Assembly: GCF_026914185.1 (NCBI RefSeq)
Contig: NC_070558.1
Span: 5,899,501 to 5,963,500, forward strand
Length of the DNA: 64,000 bases
From: Puccinia triticina
Taxonomy: Eukaryota; Basidiomycota; Pucciniomycetes; Pucciniales; Pucciniaceae
Direction of reading: 5' to 3'
The notes under the pieces were generated by a model. It saw only the letters and a program-made list of their open reading frames with translations, did no database searches and had not been told where the DNA came from. The position numbers and the translations under genes were made by a program. Shown one piece after another: positions 11,205-22,615 of this stretch (the stretch's first letter is position 1; each line of letters begins with the position of its first letter).

Positions 11205-11600
11205 CACCCAGCTCAGCCAGCTCAATCCACTGCCCCAAAAACCAGCTCCACCAGATCCTATTTTCAATGGCCAGCTCCTCCAGCTCCACTGACCTGTATG
11301 AGTCAGCACCTCCAGCTCCACTGACCTGTATGAGTCAGCACATCCAGCTCCATGGCAACCCACAACTAAGCTCACCCAGCTCAATGTGTCACTGGGTTTC
11401 AGCATCCCCAGCTCACCCAGCTCATTGGATTGCTGCCATCCAGCTCACCCAGATCCTTGGCCCACTGCCATCCAGCCCACCCAGCTCCTGGCTCACTCTC
11501 AACCAGCTCAACCAGCTCCTTGGGTGACTGAATTCCAGATTACCCAGCTCCTTGGCCCACTGCCATCCAGCTCAACCAGCTCCTTGGCTCACTCCCAGCC
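11205..11600. repeat. CCAGCTC minisatellite-like tract
   Basis: CCAGCTC(A/C) words recur roughly every 10-45 bp, with larger duplicated blocks such as the one containing TGACCTGTATGAGTCAGCAC, present twice within 11289-11342. Proline/serine-rich frames across it are repeat artefacts. Confidence 0.65.
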
Positions 11601-11627
11601 AGATAACTTCTGACATAATTAAGTCTA

Positions 11628-11835
11628 GTGGAGGACTTCCCGTCAAGTCTGAGAGCCTCCCAGATCTCAATTTACAAACTCAAATTCTTAATTTTTGACA
11701 AAAAGGAAAATGTTTTCCTAACCCTACAGTTCATTCATTTCATGTGCACTGGTTTAGTTTTTGATAGGTGTCTTAATTTAGGATTTAGAGGGGCATCTAG
11801 AGCTCTCTAAACAACAACGGGAAGTCATCCAGTAA
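11628..11835. mobile_element. GTGGAGGACTTCCCGT MITE
   Basis: The left end reads AGTGGAGGACTTCCCGTC and the right end is its imperfect complement (ACGGGAAGTCATCCAGT), about 205 bp apart. The same terminal sequence bounds the element at 51443-51615 and occurs singly near 6240, 13790 and 39531. Confidence 0.6.
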
Positions 11836-12432
11836 CAGTGCACAAAAAAACAATGTGAGAAAATTTTACTAAGAATAGCGGCTGCCATTACCAATAACAG
11901 CAGGAAAAATCAATATGTTACCAGTACAATGGTATTAACCAAATTGTACCGGCACAGTGTTGAAGGAATAACAAGTTCATATATGCCATTTGGCAGGGCT
12001 TTGTTTAAATAATCATCCAGTCTATATGGTGAACAGTTGAATTTGTTCTCACAGATCCTTCATTACACCCTCCCAACACGACATATTTCCCACAAAAACA
12101 ACATTGTTTGCCTTGCAAGACCACCAAAAGGTGTAGTACCCCTATCTTCAAGAATTGACATAAGCTGATATCCTAGCAAATAATCCTTCTCAGGTGACCA
12201 GGATAAAAATCCCTCCCGCGCTCCGATCCGCCTGGTCTAACAATTCAATGCTCTCACTCAGCTCTCGTTATTTCAAGCAGAAACTGGCGTGGATTGAAAC
12301 GCGCGGTAAATACTCTTCGAATTTTCCACTGACTGCTGTAACAGCAAGCATGAAGTATCCTCAGCAAGAAGAATGGATATATGAGAGTATCATTAGATAA
12401 TCAAAATAAATCAAGAGGGATTTTTTGTTGTT
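11836..12432. other. Intergenic, 3' flank of RING gene
   Basis: AT-rich; no coding signal seen. It presumably contains the 3' UTR of the minus-strand RING-H2 gene. Confidence 0.35.
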
Positions 12433-13371
12433 TCAAGAGAGCATTTGCAGGGATCTTGAGTCAAATACCACTTTGCGGCAAAGTGGGCAGCTATTTTGCC
12501 AGTACCCGGGCATCCATTCATGGATACATTCGAAATGGTAGTAATGTGGACAACTCTTGAGTTTTGCAACTTTGCAGAAAGACCAATGATTCTCTCCGAA
12601 TTCTTGAGGCGACTGGAATGGTCCGCGACAAATTGCGCATTCTTCGCCGGCTGGGCTGCCATATAGGACATGTGATGGCATTTGATCGGAGGAAATAGAA
12701 GTTGAGCTGCCCTCGGGATTCCTGGCGGTGTGGTCAAGATTGGTAGGCTGTTCCTCGTGGTTGTCAGCTCCAGTTGGCTGGCCATTCAGATTTTTCGATT
12801 CGCTGCTGGTTCTTGCCAGTTCATTCAGGGCTTCGTTCAATGTGACTATTTCAACTTTCCCAGGTTCGATTGGTAGCCGGTATTGGTCGCTATAAGGCAT
12901 ATATCCCAAAATGATGATGTTCCTTTCGAAAGCAGCGTTGACTCGAAGTTGCAAAGCATGAGCATACCGGTACCAACGGATCAAGTCTTCGTGCACTTGA
13001 GGCACCAGATCCAAGCGACTTCGGGTTATCTGTCGGCCCGTGAATGTGTTTACCAACTCAATAGCAGCTGTTAATTCATCGGGAATTGCTTCGGGCGCAG
13101 ATGATTGATGATCATTGGTCATTAAGCGCCCAACGCCAAGCCATCGCCCAACCGTCTCCAGAAACCATCCCGTCCATCCCGGCTCCGTGGTCGGCCCGGC
13201 AATTTCCTGCGAAGAGTCCTCTGAATGCCACCGCAACGGTACGGTATCCTCTTGTGCAATATCATGGCCGTTTGCTTGATCACGTCCTGATAACGACGGG
13301 CAAACGACTATAGGTACCAGGATAAAAAAAGACTGCATGAGCAAAAATTGCGAGTGAAAGTTTGTATGCAT
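12433..13371 (-). CDS. Secreted RING-H2 finger protein (putative E3 ligase)
   Basis: Intronless, 312 aa from the ATG at 13371. That start was chosen because it places a hydrophobic signal peptide (FLLMQSFFILVPIVVC) at the very N-terminus; in-frame non-ATG sequence precedes it. The C-terminus holds a complete RING-H2: C245-x2-C248-x25-C274-x1-H276-x2-H279-x2-C282-x12-C295-x2-C298, all eight ligands present. The middle contains no other recognised domain. RING-H2 domains bind E2 enzymes and promote ubiquitin transfer. A cleavable signal with no clear second membrane span suggests secretion, so action in the host is possible, but retention in the ER or vacuole cannot be excluded. Confidence 0.75.
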   Translation of the reverse strand: MHTNFHSQFLLMQSFFILVPIVVCPSLSGRDQANGHDIAQEDTVPLRWHSEDSSQEIAGPTTEPGWTGWFLETVGRWLGVGRLMTNDHQSSAPEAIPDELTAAIELVNTFTGRQITRSRLDLVPQVHEDLIRWYRYAHALQLRVNAAFERNIIILGYMPYSDQYRLPIEPGKVEIVTLNEALNELARTSSESKNLNGQPTGADNHEEQPTNLDHTARNPEGSSTSISSDQMPSHVLYGSPAGEECAICRGPFQSPQEFGENHWSFCKVAKLKSCPHYYHFECIHEWMPGYWQNSCPLCRKVVFDSRSLQMLS

Positions 13372-13871
13372 GGTCAGGTTGTGGATTTCTTGTATGCACA
13401 TGAGCACGTTTCCAAAAGATCTCTTTGAACTCAACTAGACACATTAAGATGAAAAGCTTCATGGCTGGCCAACTTGCTGGTAAATCTTTGACTTGATGAC
13501 AGTGTAAAACACGGGATTGATGTTGAGACTTGAGCCCGGTTGTCTATTTGCGAGTCAGTCGTCTATGCTGGCTCTGGCTCGGTGGCCCTTCAGGGCCCTT
13601 CCATGCCACCTTGATCAAAGCTCTACCCAAGGAATTCAGAAACTCCAAACCTTCAAACATGAGTTGAGTTGAAGTATTCAGAAGTCTGGCACCCTTTTTT
13701 TCCAGCCGCCTCAGACAGGGAGATCAAGTACATACTCAACTCCACATGGCCTAAATCTTCTTGTTTCAGGGCCCGCTTACAAAGCACTGTAGGACTTCCC
13801 GTCCATTTGGCGCGTGCAATACTTTTAACGACTAACTCTTATTTTGATTATTATTTGAATTTCATTTCGAA
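13372..13871. other. Intergenic, upstream of RING gene
   Basis: Probable promoter region of the RING-H2 gene. It includes an isolated TAGGACTTCCCGTCC motif at about 13791, matching the terminal motif of the 11628 and 51443 MITEs. Confidence 0.35.
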
Positions 13872-14075
13872 TTTAGTAGGGGGGTTCACAATTGAATTTT
13901 ATAAAACTTTGGAGGTCAATTTAACGCCTGCATGAACACAATTTTAAAATTTTGGCAAGATGTCCAGAAAAAGGTGTGACTGGTCAATCAGTGCAATTTA
14001 TCAACTTTTCAAAAATATGTTCATAAACGGGTTAAAATGGGTCCTAAAGTTTTACAAAATTCTATCAAAAGTTGG
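13872..14075. mobile_element. TAGGGGGGTTCAC MITE, right end degraded
   Basis: Starts TAGGGGGGTTCACAATTG and continues with the family interior (AAACTTTGGAGGTCAATTTAA, then GGGTCCTAAAGTTTTA at the far side). The expected right terminus (GTGAACCCCCCTA) is missing. Compare the complete member at 34861-35069. Confidence 0.55.
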
Positions 14076-14316
14076 ATAGAATGACAGGATCTACACACCT
14101 CCGCAACAGACTTGCTGTTTTACCTTTCTTTGGCTTTCCAGCTGGCGCCGCTACCGTATTGCTTGTTGAAGCGCTTTTTGGAGGAGTCTTGGTGCACTGC
14201 TTCTTTTTAACAGGCTTCTTTTTCTTTTTCCAATGGTTTTTGATTGCACGGAATCTACATTGGATGACCGTTCTGCTGGCTGTTTCTGAGTTTTGGGTCA
14301 AGTTATTTTTACCCAA
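14065..14316 (-). other. Basic ORF fragment, unassigned
   Basis: A lysine-rich frame on the minus strand (RTVIQCRFRAIKNHWKKKKK, later a KPKKGKTA tract) with no upstream partner exon that I could join. The RFRAIKNHW segment recalls DNA-binding modules of transposase-associated genes, but the match is too short to name. May be a gene fragment. Confidence 0.25.
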
Positions 14317-14589
14317 GAGTCAGATGACAGTGTCACCATATTGGGTACTGCTACTATAGAAGAAGAGCGCCTTGAGCAGAGAGGTTGCTTGGATTGATCA
14401 GTTTCATATCCATCGATTACAGACTTCGTTGACTTATCTCCTCCCTGGGGTTCTGTTGGCTGGGATTCTAGCTCCATGATTTGATTTTGCTACGAGTGCG
14501 ATTGAAGACGTGGCTGGGAGTAGTTTGGTTCCAACTGGAAGCAACATGTGGGCAAGATTTTTAGAAAAATCTTGCCAGATTAGGGCTGT

Positions 14590-14900
14590 TTCATCCCTGG
14601 ATAATGTGATATCACATTATCCAGGGGTGGAGCACTGTAAATTACATGTTTCAATGCAATAACGCATTATCCAGGGGAAGAGTGCCGTACAGCATCTGCT
14701 TCACAGAGATAACACATTATCCTGGAAAAATATCACTACATTATCTGTGTTGGGAGGCAAAAAAAAAACAGTTCAATTACGTTACGGGTGCCGGGAGAAA
14801 TAGAGAATTACTGATAGCAGTAACGTAGCCTGGAGGTCACTGAAACCACTACCTTACTGAGATAACGTGGATAATGTAGTGTAACGTAATTACCCAGTGT
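14590..14900. repeat. Palindrome and diverged CATTATCC repeats
   Basis: A perfect 32-nt palindrome at about 14596-14627 (half-site CCCTGGATAATGTGAT) is followed by several imperfect copies of its arm (GCATTATCCAGGGG, ACACATTATCCTGG, ACATTATC). The spacing and inverted copies resemble another fold-back element. Confidence 0.55.
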
Positions 14901-15045
14901 TGGCAAAAGGAAATTTTTGGCCTGGAATGTTTTCCAGTGGATCATTGTAGCTTTTCAGACTAATATACTCACAGTTCAGTTTACACACACAATGTTTATT
15001 GAGAAGATGCAAATACCTTATCCCAGAAACTTACAACCCATTGAA

Positions 15046-16212
15046 TGGTTGATTGATATACGCAGTTGGCGCGGGAGCAGTGGGTGCATTCTACGGATCA
15101 CGTCTACACGGGCCCGAGGCGGGGGCGAAGGTGTCGTTTGTCTGCCGGTCGAACTAAGAAGCCTTTCAGACGGAGGGCATCGTGATCTCGAGCCGAATGT
15201 ATGGCACGTACATCCGGCCAACGCAGGTGTTTGCGTCGGTCAAGCAGGCCGCCAAGCTCGGCCCGCTACTGGAACTGGAACCGGACGCAGATCCGGCTGG
15301 GATTTTGTGGTTTCCTGCACGAAGGTGTTGCCCAACTGGTCAATGACCCTGCTCTCCTCGCGTCTCTCTTGAAAACACCCGACGACGGCCGCCATCCTCC
15401 GACATTGGTGCACATCCAAAACGGCATAGGCTTTGAGGATGCCCACCGTCAGAGACACCCCCAGGTCCCCATCCTCAGCGCCGTGACTGTCGTCAATGCT
15501 GAACAGCTGCAGCTGGGTTGAGTCAGACATAACCAATGGACGCGGATCAGTATTGGGCCCTATCTCGACCATCCCCATCCTTCAGTCGCCTCTCAACTTG
15601 CGCTCCATTCGCAAACTCGGCTCGACCTCCTCGCCAAACTCTTTCGGAACGGCCAGATCAACGACGCTGAGATCTATGGCAAAAGAGAGCTCCAGATCCT
15701 TTGTTGGCACAAACTAACAATCAAGTCAGTCCATCAGACCCCTTCGCAGATCCATGAGGAGATCAGATGGGACTGACAAAAAGATGTAACATAAAAAAAC
15801 TAAATGCAGTACTTCCATGAACCCGACCTTGATCCTGTCCTGTGGAATGGCGTCCTCAGAGATGGTGAAAGACGGAGGCCTGCGGGAGCATCTAGCGGGA
15901 TGCATGGGGGAGGTATTTGGGGCAGCGTTGAAGATCTTTGGGCTCGCGGAGTTCCTGGCCAAGTTTGCGAGCATAGAGCAGATATTGCGGTCGACGGAGC
16001 GCGCCGGTGAGTGGGCAACCATCAAGCCCTTGATTCTGCTTGACTGGGAAGCCGGCCGGCCGCTCGAGACCAAAGCGATCCTCGGCAACCCCCTCCATAT
16101 CGCCAACCGCGCCGCAATCAATCTTGCATGGATCCAGTCTATGTGTGCTTTCCTCACTCAGCTCCAACGTGCTTGTGCTAAGAAGACCAACATAAATCAT
16201 GCCAGGATTTGA
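15046..16212 (+). pseudogene. 2-dehydropantoate 2-reductase (PanE/ApbA-like), broken
   Basis: The N-terminal Rossmann segment IYAVGAGAVGAFYGSRL (from about 15056) has the GxGxxG NAD(P) motif, but an in-frame TAA follows at 15155-15157 and no ATG precedes it in frame. Later segments lie in other frames: WDFVVSCTKVLPN (about 15300-15338), then LVHIQNGIGFE and VPILSAVTVVNAEQ, so at least one frameshift lies between about 15230 and 15300. An apparent intron (donor near 15724, acceptor just before 15810) joins KLTIN to TSMNPTLIL. The C-terminal domain is intact, with WATIKPLILLDWEAGRP and ETKAILGNPLHIANRA. The functional enzyme reduces ketopantoate to pantoate in pantothenate synthesis, though related fungal proteins may have other substrates. 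Confidence 0.7.
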
Positions 16213-17666
16213 TGCTCCGTGTATGTATCTCGTGTCAGACTGACAGGACAAAGGGTGAATTAGCTTCATTTTGAGATTGTGTACCCCACCCAAACCAACA
16301 AGATCAACCTATTGAAGGCCTCTAGATACTTAATGAAAAGATATGAAAGCAGCAGCTGTGCCAGCGCCAATGGAGCTGAGCTAGTTGAGATTGATATCCT
16401 CTGCAAGAACTCGGATGAGTTGATGGGCCGGGTGGGTTTTTGGTTGGGATGCCAAGCAAGTGATCAATGGAGTGCGAAGAATTTTTGATACCCTGGGAGA
16501 GGTCTTGACAAGAACGACGGGATGGGCCGAGTTGAAATTGGCGGCAGAGGGTAATATGTTGCAGGCGGGGATTGCATTGCAGAGGTGGTGGTTGCAGGCG
16601 TCTTTAGATTGAAGGCCACAAAGGCCGGTTGTATTGGGTGAAGAAAATTGACAGAGCAGTTGGCAAGACTCCCTGCCAGATTGGTATGTACCTTGTGGAT
16701 TGCGGTGGCACTGGCTTAGGCTTCAAGGGTAGTGAGAGGGGCTGTACATACAAGCAAGGAATTGCTGTATTCACCTGGCAACGGGCAGAGTGGCTTGTGG
16801 CTTTCTGGGCCATCCTAGGCCAAGGTGATGATGGAGCGCTCTGCAATCACAGCCTCTTCAGTATATAAGGGGGCATCTCCTGCACCAAGGTTTATGCCCC
16901 AGGTGATCCTCCCTGCTCTTGCATTTGCAGAGCACTGATGGTGATCCTCCCCCTCCCCAATTGCACTTGCGATTGGCTGAGGGGTTTCCAGCCCTGACTT
17001 TTGCCCCACGCACTTGCGCCAGGCTGAGCGGGTTAACACCGGTCTCTTTTCACCTGTGGCATGTCACAGGCTGGGAGTTTGTTAAATCCTTTTCTTTTTT
17101 TGTAGATATGTTTCAATTAAGATTTGTATTGTTTGTTTGTTCATTAATTTAGCTTGTTTTACTTTTTTTTTTGGATTGCTTGTATATAGGGGGAACCCTT
17201 GATTTTTTTGGCAAAACTGTGGTTTTAATAAACTTAGATGAATAAGAAAATGATTCACAAGAATAGCGGACACATGAGACAAGTGTCATAATATTGAAAG
17301 AGAAAAAATGGTTGGGAGAGCTGAAATGTGTGAAATTCCAACATCATACATAGCACTTTGTATTGTCCGCCAAACAAAACTGTGAATGTGTATAGAAATA
17401 TAACCCCTGTTTGGTGATCATGTATTTGTACTGGATTGAAGCTGAATTAAGGTTGGAGTGGGTTTTGAAAAGTGTAAGAGTTTCCTGTTGCATGTCCATT
17501 GGCCAGTATTGCATTTTTACAAAATTACTTGAAGCCTTGGCTGGTGCTGCGTCCAACCAAAACCTCACATGCAAAGTATTTAAAATTTCAGATTGTGCTT
17601 GCTGATTGGCCAATCACAAATATTTTCTAGGATCACTTTCAGCCAGTCAATCAAAAGATAAGAAGA
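16213..17666. other. Intergenic, no gene supported
   Basis: Small frames only (16279-16488, 16629-16868, 17411-17605), none with a domain or signal peptide. The sequence changes from GC-balanced to strongly AT-rich after about 17080. Confidence 0.35.
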
Positions 17667-20600
17667 ATGCCACCTGTGAAGAAGTGTTGTCTCCTTTCTG
17701 TATTGGGGGTGTTTTTAGTGCTTAGCACAGTTTTTCCCTTGCCAGTTGCTTGTCTCTTTAATGACAAATTTCAGGTTCGACCCCCCAATCCCCAAATTAT
17801 CAATCCTGGGACTTTATTGGTGCCATCAGATGATGGACCACCAACAAGCAAAAATGAAGTTGCAAAAAATATATTTCATAACCCAACCACTCAGATTTGC
17901 CATGAAAACAAGGAAATCATTTGCCAAGTACCAAGGGTCCAAATTTTCCACAGAGGGTCTGAACGTTCTCTGAAAGATTATTTTAATGTTGAAGAAATCA
18001 CCAGTCCTGTCAACCTTGGGGTCCAAGATCCAAGATACTACCATGGATCAGTCCATTCTTGTCCTGGATCTTCCTCATTGCCTGAAGGCAATAAGAAAAG
18101 CAGTCAAATTTACCATACCCACACCAATAAAGACTCTAATATATATCACAGACCAGAAATTCAGTCAATCCGTTCATTCACATGAGTTTTAAAAGATTCC
18201 CAAACCAAACCTCAAGCCAGCATTGTGGAGAACAAAAAGAATCTTTTGGGAGACTTTTTGGACTCAGAGTATGTAGAAAGTGCAGTTAGGACAGGATTTG
18301 GAAAGGGAAGGGGGAATAATTCTTCACAAGGGAAAGCAAAAGGCAAGAAAAATTTGAATTTGAATCCCACAATAGAAACTTCAATGACTCCAGTGAATTC
18401 TAACATTAGGAAACCTCTTGATATTCAATCAATTAGGCCAGAAGCCAAAAGGCTGAAATCCAACTCCTGGCCACATTTTACACAACAAACTCAAATGCAA
18501 AATCCAAATACCAAAATTGGTTCTGTGGTGGTGAAACCAAGCCCAAATTTTGGATCCATAGAAAACACAATTTCTATCAAGCAACCCAAAAGATACCTCG
18601 CTAATTCAACTGAAACAAGCAAGGAAATGAGTACCGATTCAATTTATGAACCAACATCACAACCTCCAAAAAGGGAAATCCCAAAAAAACAAAGTTCTGC
18701 CCCCGTGGAAAAATTGAAAGTTAGAAAAACAAGTGTTAAAAATTTGGAAGGAACATTATCCCAAAACACTAATACTGTGAATCCAAACCCACCAATGCAA
18801 CTTGAGGCAAGAGTTAACAAACCAGATAAATCAGGAATATGTGAACCTCTGAAAGGGATTTAACAGAAGAATTCTTCTTCCTTTGGTAGATTTGAAAAGT
18901 TTGAAAAGGGAATGAGCTCCAATCCCTCCAAAGTACAAAAACCAGAGTTGATTTCTATGAAAGGTGTTACTACAAACATCAATGATGAAACCACCCTCTT
19001 GAATTCTAGAAAAATAGTGAGACCGTTGGATCATCACATAGTGCCTTCAGCGTTAAAGAAGTTCAAACATGACCATTTCCCCACACAATTGGGTTCAGAA
19101 ACTCAGTTCAAGAAGCAAAGTGATGGAAAAGCTTTTGGGAAGCTAAAATTAATGAAAAATAATATTTCAAAGTGGTCATGTGAAGAGCCACATGGCTCAC
19201 AGGATATTTCAACATACATGGGAAATGTGATGAGCTCAAAATCAAACCCAAAAATCAAACCAAATCTGAATAAATTGAAGGCTTCTAATGATTTTATTTC
19301 CAGCCATACTTCCTCAAAAGTTGAGAAAAAATTGAATAATGAGCTTCCCTTCCCATTTTCCAATGATTTTACTCCCACAAACTCTTTGGCCAAAGATACT
19401 GCATTGCCAACTACTGACAAAACCCAACATGTCAATAAGGTTACAGGGGATTGCAAAACAGAGATGAAAAATTTGTGTATCAAATTCAATCCAGATAGTC
19501 TGGCTGTTGATGATGTATATGACCATGTTTCCAAAAGAATTGACAGCATATTCAAAAGAATGGAATTAGGACCAACAGGAAGTATTATGTTGAACTCTGA
19601 AAATAGCCAAAAGTGGCTTACAGAGATTTGTGGTGCTTTCAAAATAAAACATGTGGATGACATTACCACAACTGGAATATATCTCAGGAGCCTTTATATC
19701 AAACAAACAGAGGTAGATATCAAGAATGCTGTGAAAGGTCGTGTAAATAAAGAGTCACAAAAACAACATTGTGATGAATTCTTGGAAAATACAAATTTGT
19801 GGATCAATTATTGGGAACAAAAGACCAATATGAAATTTGAACTGGCCATAGAAATAGAAAATGAAGCTATGAAAACAAGGTTGCAGCATATATTATTATT
19901 GTTATTATTCTATGTTCAAATGATTGATACCATATGCATTTCCCATGGATCTTTTGGGGATGAGAGTGAAAACCTTCAATTCCTGTTTAGGGGTGCTCTA
20001 GAAAGCTTCAAGGAATCATTTAGTATCTTATCTGAAGGAGGTGACATGAGATGGTGTGAAAACCTATCTCACGCATTGTGGATGTTATTGTACAACTGGA
20101 TTAAGAATTCAGGGTCTGATGAACTTAAAGAACTATCCTTGGAAAAGAACCAAACTATAGGAAAAACATTCAAAGTCTTTTTCAATGTAGTTTTTAGATC
20201 TTCAATCAAGCAGATTCACAAGCAGCTTTGGGCCACTGTAAAATTCCCCATTGAAAGTATCTACTTCAACCAACGTAGTATTTTTGTTGATTATCCTTGT
20301 TCACTTGTAAAACAAGGAATTCATGAAACTTTCCAAAATATGCCAGTATCTCAGCAAACAGGAAGCATTGTGCTCAATTCTGAAAATTATCAAAATTTAT
20401 TTTCAAGTATTACTAAAGCTTATTTAATGAAGAGGAATTGTGGAAATCATCTTCCAGGCAGCAAAAGCAGCCTAAATTCCCTAATATTATTGGCAGACAC
20501 CTCTTTTGATTTTCTAAGAAATAAAAATTTATGGTTAGTTTTTTGGGAAAGACAAAATAACATCAACTTTCAAAAAGAACTGGAAGATAAAGTTGTGTCA

Positions 20601-20981
20601 TCTGAAATTAAAAAGAAGATTTTGGTATTGTTCCTGTTCTATTTTCAAATGATTGATAGCATAATCAATCCACAGTACAGCTATGGGTCAGTTGAAGCTC
20701 CAGGTTGGTTTTTAGCTGCATTGGCAAGTTTTAAACAATCAATAGTTGGGTTGAAAGATAATAAGAAGATTTCTGAACCTTGGAGACAGCAAATTCCTCG
20801 ATTGGTTTGGAAATACCTGGCTGATTGGATTAGGAACTTGGGAACAGATGAAATGATAAAGATTGCTTTTGGCAAAAAACAAGAGTTAGATGTCAGATTT
20901 AAATCTTTTTTCAATGCAGTTTTCAGATCTTCATATAAACATCTGACTAACAAATTAGAAGATAGTTTGAAATTCATTTAA
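17667..20981 (+). pseudogene. Long AT-rich secreted protein with duplicated domain; two in-frame stops
   Basis: One reading frame runs from the ATG at 17667 to a stop at 20979-20981, interrupted only by TGA at 18183 and TAA at 18861. The N-terminus is a clear signal peptide (KKCCLLSVLGVFLVLSTVF, then PLPVACLF). A long low-complexity Ser/Asn/Lys-rich middle follows. The C-terminal half carries the same domain twice (about 19575-20240 and 20360-20978). Both copies show GSI(M/V)LNSEN, NLW-x2-(Y/F)WE, a hydrophobic LLLFY-x-QMID core and FFN-x-VFRSS near the end. Each stop lies inside a short GT-AG segment of a length divisible by three (18172-18216, 45 nt; 18813-18866, 54 nt). Short introns would restore about 1,071 aa; otherwise the gene is dead. 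Function unknown. AT-rich codon use suggests a lineage-specific gene. Confidence 0.6.
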
Positions 20982-22432
20982 AATGAAATAAAACAAATCT
21001 GGTCAAGGCATCTTTCTGTTTGATTTGGATCTTTTTGGACTGGATGTTTTCACCTACATACACTTGTCTTCAAAATGTTTGTCTAATATCTCATCTGCCC
21101 AAGCACATACTTAAATCATCTTTTTAGATGATATTTTTCATGATCAAAACGGGGAGCTTTTGTGATCAGAAAGTGTAATTACACAACCAGGGCCACCCTG
21201 GGTCTGGGCCACATCCAATCAAACATGCCTGCCTCTGTTTCACCCCAGCACAATCAACCCTGTGATTATATATGCATCCACTTGCTGAGATAAGTTTGGC
21301 AAGGTAAATCCATAAGGCCACTTGAGACTACACTGTATGTACATAGTGCCTTGAAGTTGAGAGCTGCTTAGGGGGGGTTCACAATATAATTTAAAAAAAA
21401 CTTTAGAGCCCACTTTAAGGCCTTTATTAACAACTTTTGTTTTAGCAAAAACTGTCCACATTTGGGTTTTCCTTGAATGGTTGTTGGTGCCATAGGTAGC
21501 TGCGGGCCAAAATGCACCGGGCACGCACCCTTGCACCCACACCAGGAAAAAACAATGATCACTTGCCTACAAGTGACATGAAATAGTAAAAGGGCCCCTT
21601 TGTACTTTGCTGTGTCACCTGCAGACAGGTGATCATTGTTTTTTCCTACTGCCAGGCGCGCCCTTTTTCCCAAAAAGGTGGAGTGCCACGCACCTTCCAG
21701 TTATTATACACCCAAGTTGGAATCACTGGAAAAATAGTGATTGGCATCCTCAAGATTGTAGTAGTACCTCATGCTTCTAGAGTCAAGGGACTGTTTTCAA
21801 TGATGATGGCAATGAAAACCAAAACACACTTCAATGAATTTTGCCAAACACTTTTAAGATGATGACTCTAGTCAAATTACATCTTCTTCAGAGGGGCCCC
21901 TTATTCAACACTATGTAGAAGAAAGAAAAGCAAAATGGCCTTGAATCCAACCCAAGATAACTTGGAATATGAAAACATGAAGGCTTATGACTCTTTTCTG
22001 ACACTGGTAGAGCATCAACTCTTTGAAGAAGGAATCTTTACCAAAAAACAGATTTCAATACTTACTTCAAGAGAAGATGTGTCCATGGACATAAAGTTTA
22101 CTTTGATTTGATGGGACATCCTCCTCATGAGCAGCCCAGCAATGTGATCAACATTGATCCAATTGAAGACAATGAAGCTGATGAATCCAGCTGGGATCCA
22201 CAAGAGCTCTGGGTCTCTTACTTTATTCCCTGTTATTAATTCTCCCTTTTGTTGCATGTACATACTTAGGATAGCCTTACAAAAACAAAAGTATCATCTC
22301 TCTAAAAAACACATGGGAACTGGCGCCCCGGTGGGCGCGCCCCCCTGCAAAAGGTGCCACATTCTGGCACTTTTCCAAATGTGGCAGCAACAAACCATAG
22401 TTCCTTGCAGGCAATCAGAACAACTTCTACAT
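20982..22432. other. Repeat-bearing intergenic DNA
   Basis: Contains a truncated TAGGGGGGTTCAC element from about 21368, the second copy of the 108-bp MITE (21542-21648) and diverged MITE interior sequence near 22390-22430 (GCAATCAGAACAACTTCTAC, also present in the 34861 element). Frames at 21629-21862 and 22154-22483 have no recognisable domain. Confidence 0.5.
21542..21648. mobile_element. Short MITE, copy B
   Basis: Reverse-complement counterpart of the element at 783-890, with the same roughly 22-bp TIRs containing TGATCA and an interior alternating GGGCC and TTTACT words. Two copies in one window imply a family dispersed in the genome. Confidence 0.7.
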
Positions 22433-22615
22433 TTATGGTGTTCAAAGTTGGTTTGCATAATTTTATGCATGCATAAATCATAAAATCATAAAAACATTTT
22501 GGTGAGGAAATTTTGTATTACATAATCAGACAGTCATATCCCCTGCAAAAAAGATTTTATGATTTTATGATTTATGCATGCATAAAATTATGCAAACCAA
22601 CTTTGAACACCATAA
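22433..22615. mobile_element. Perfect fold-back element with 61-bp arms
   Basis: Left arm 22433-22493 and right arm 22555-22615 appear to be perfect inverted copies. Each contains TTTATGCATGCATAAA, itself palindromic, and a 61-nt loop separates them. The flanks (AACAACTTCTAC left, AAAAGTTGTTCATAAAGGC right) are interior pieces of the TAGGGGGGTTCAC family, so this element probably inserted into an older MITE. Confidence 0.75.

Noticed and set aside
10444..11613. Tandem repeats as a CRISPR array
   Set aside because: The repeats are 42-bp tandem hairpins and CCAGCTC minisatellite without unique spacers, in a eukaryotic genome.
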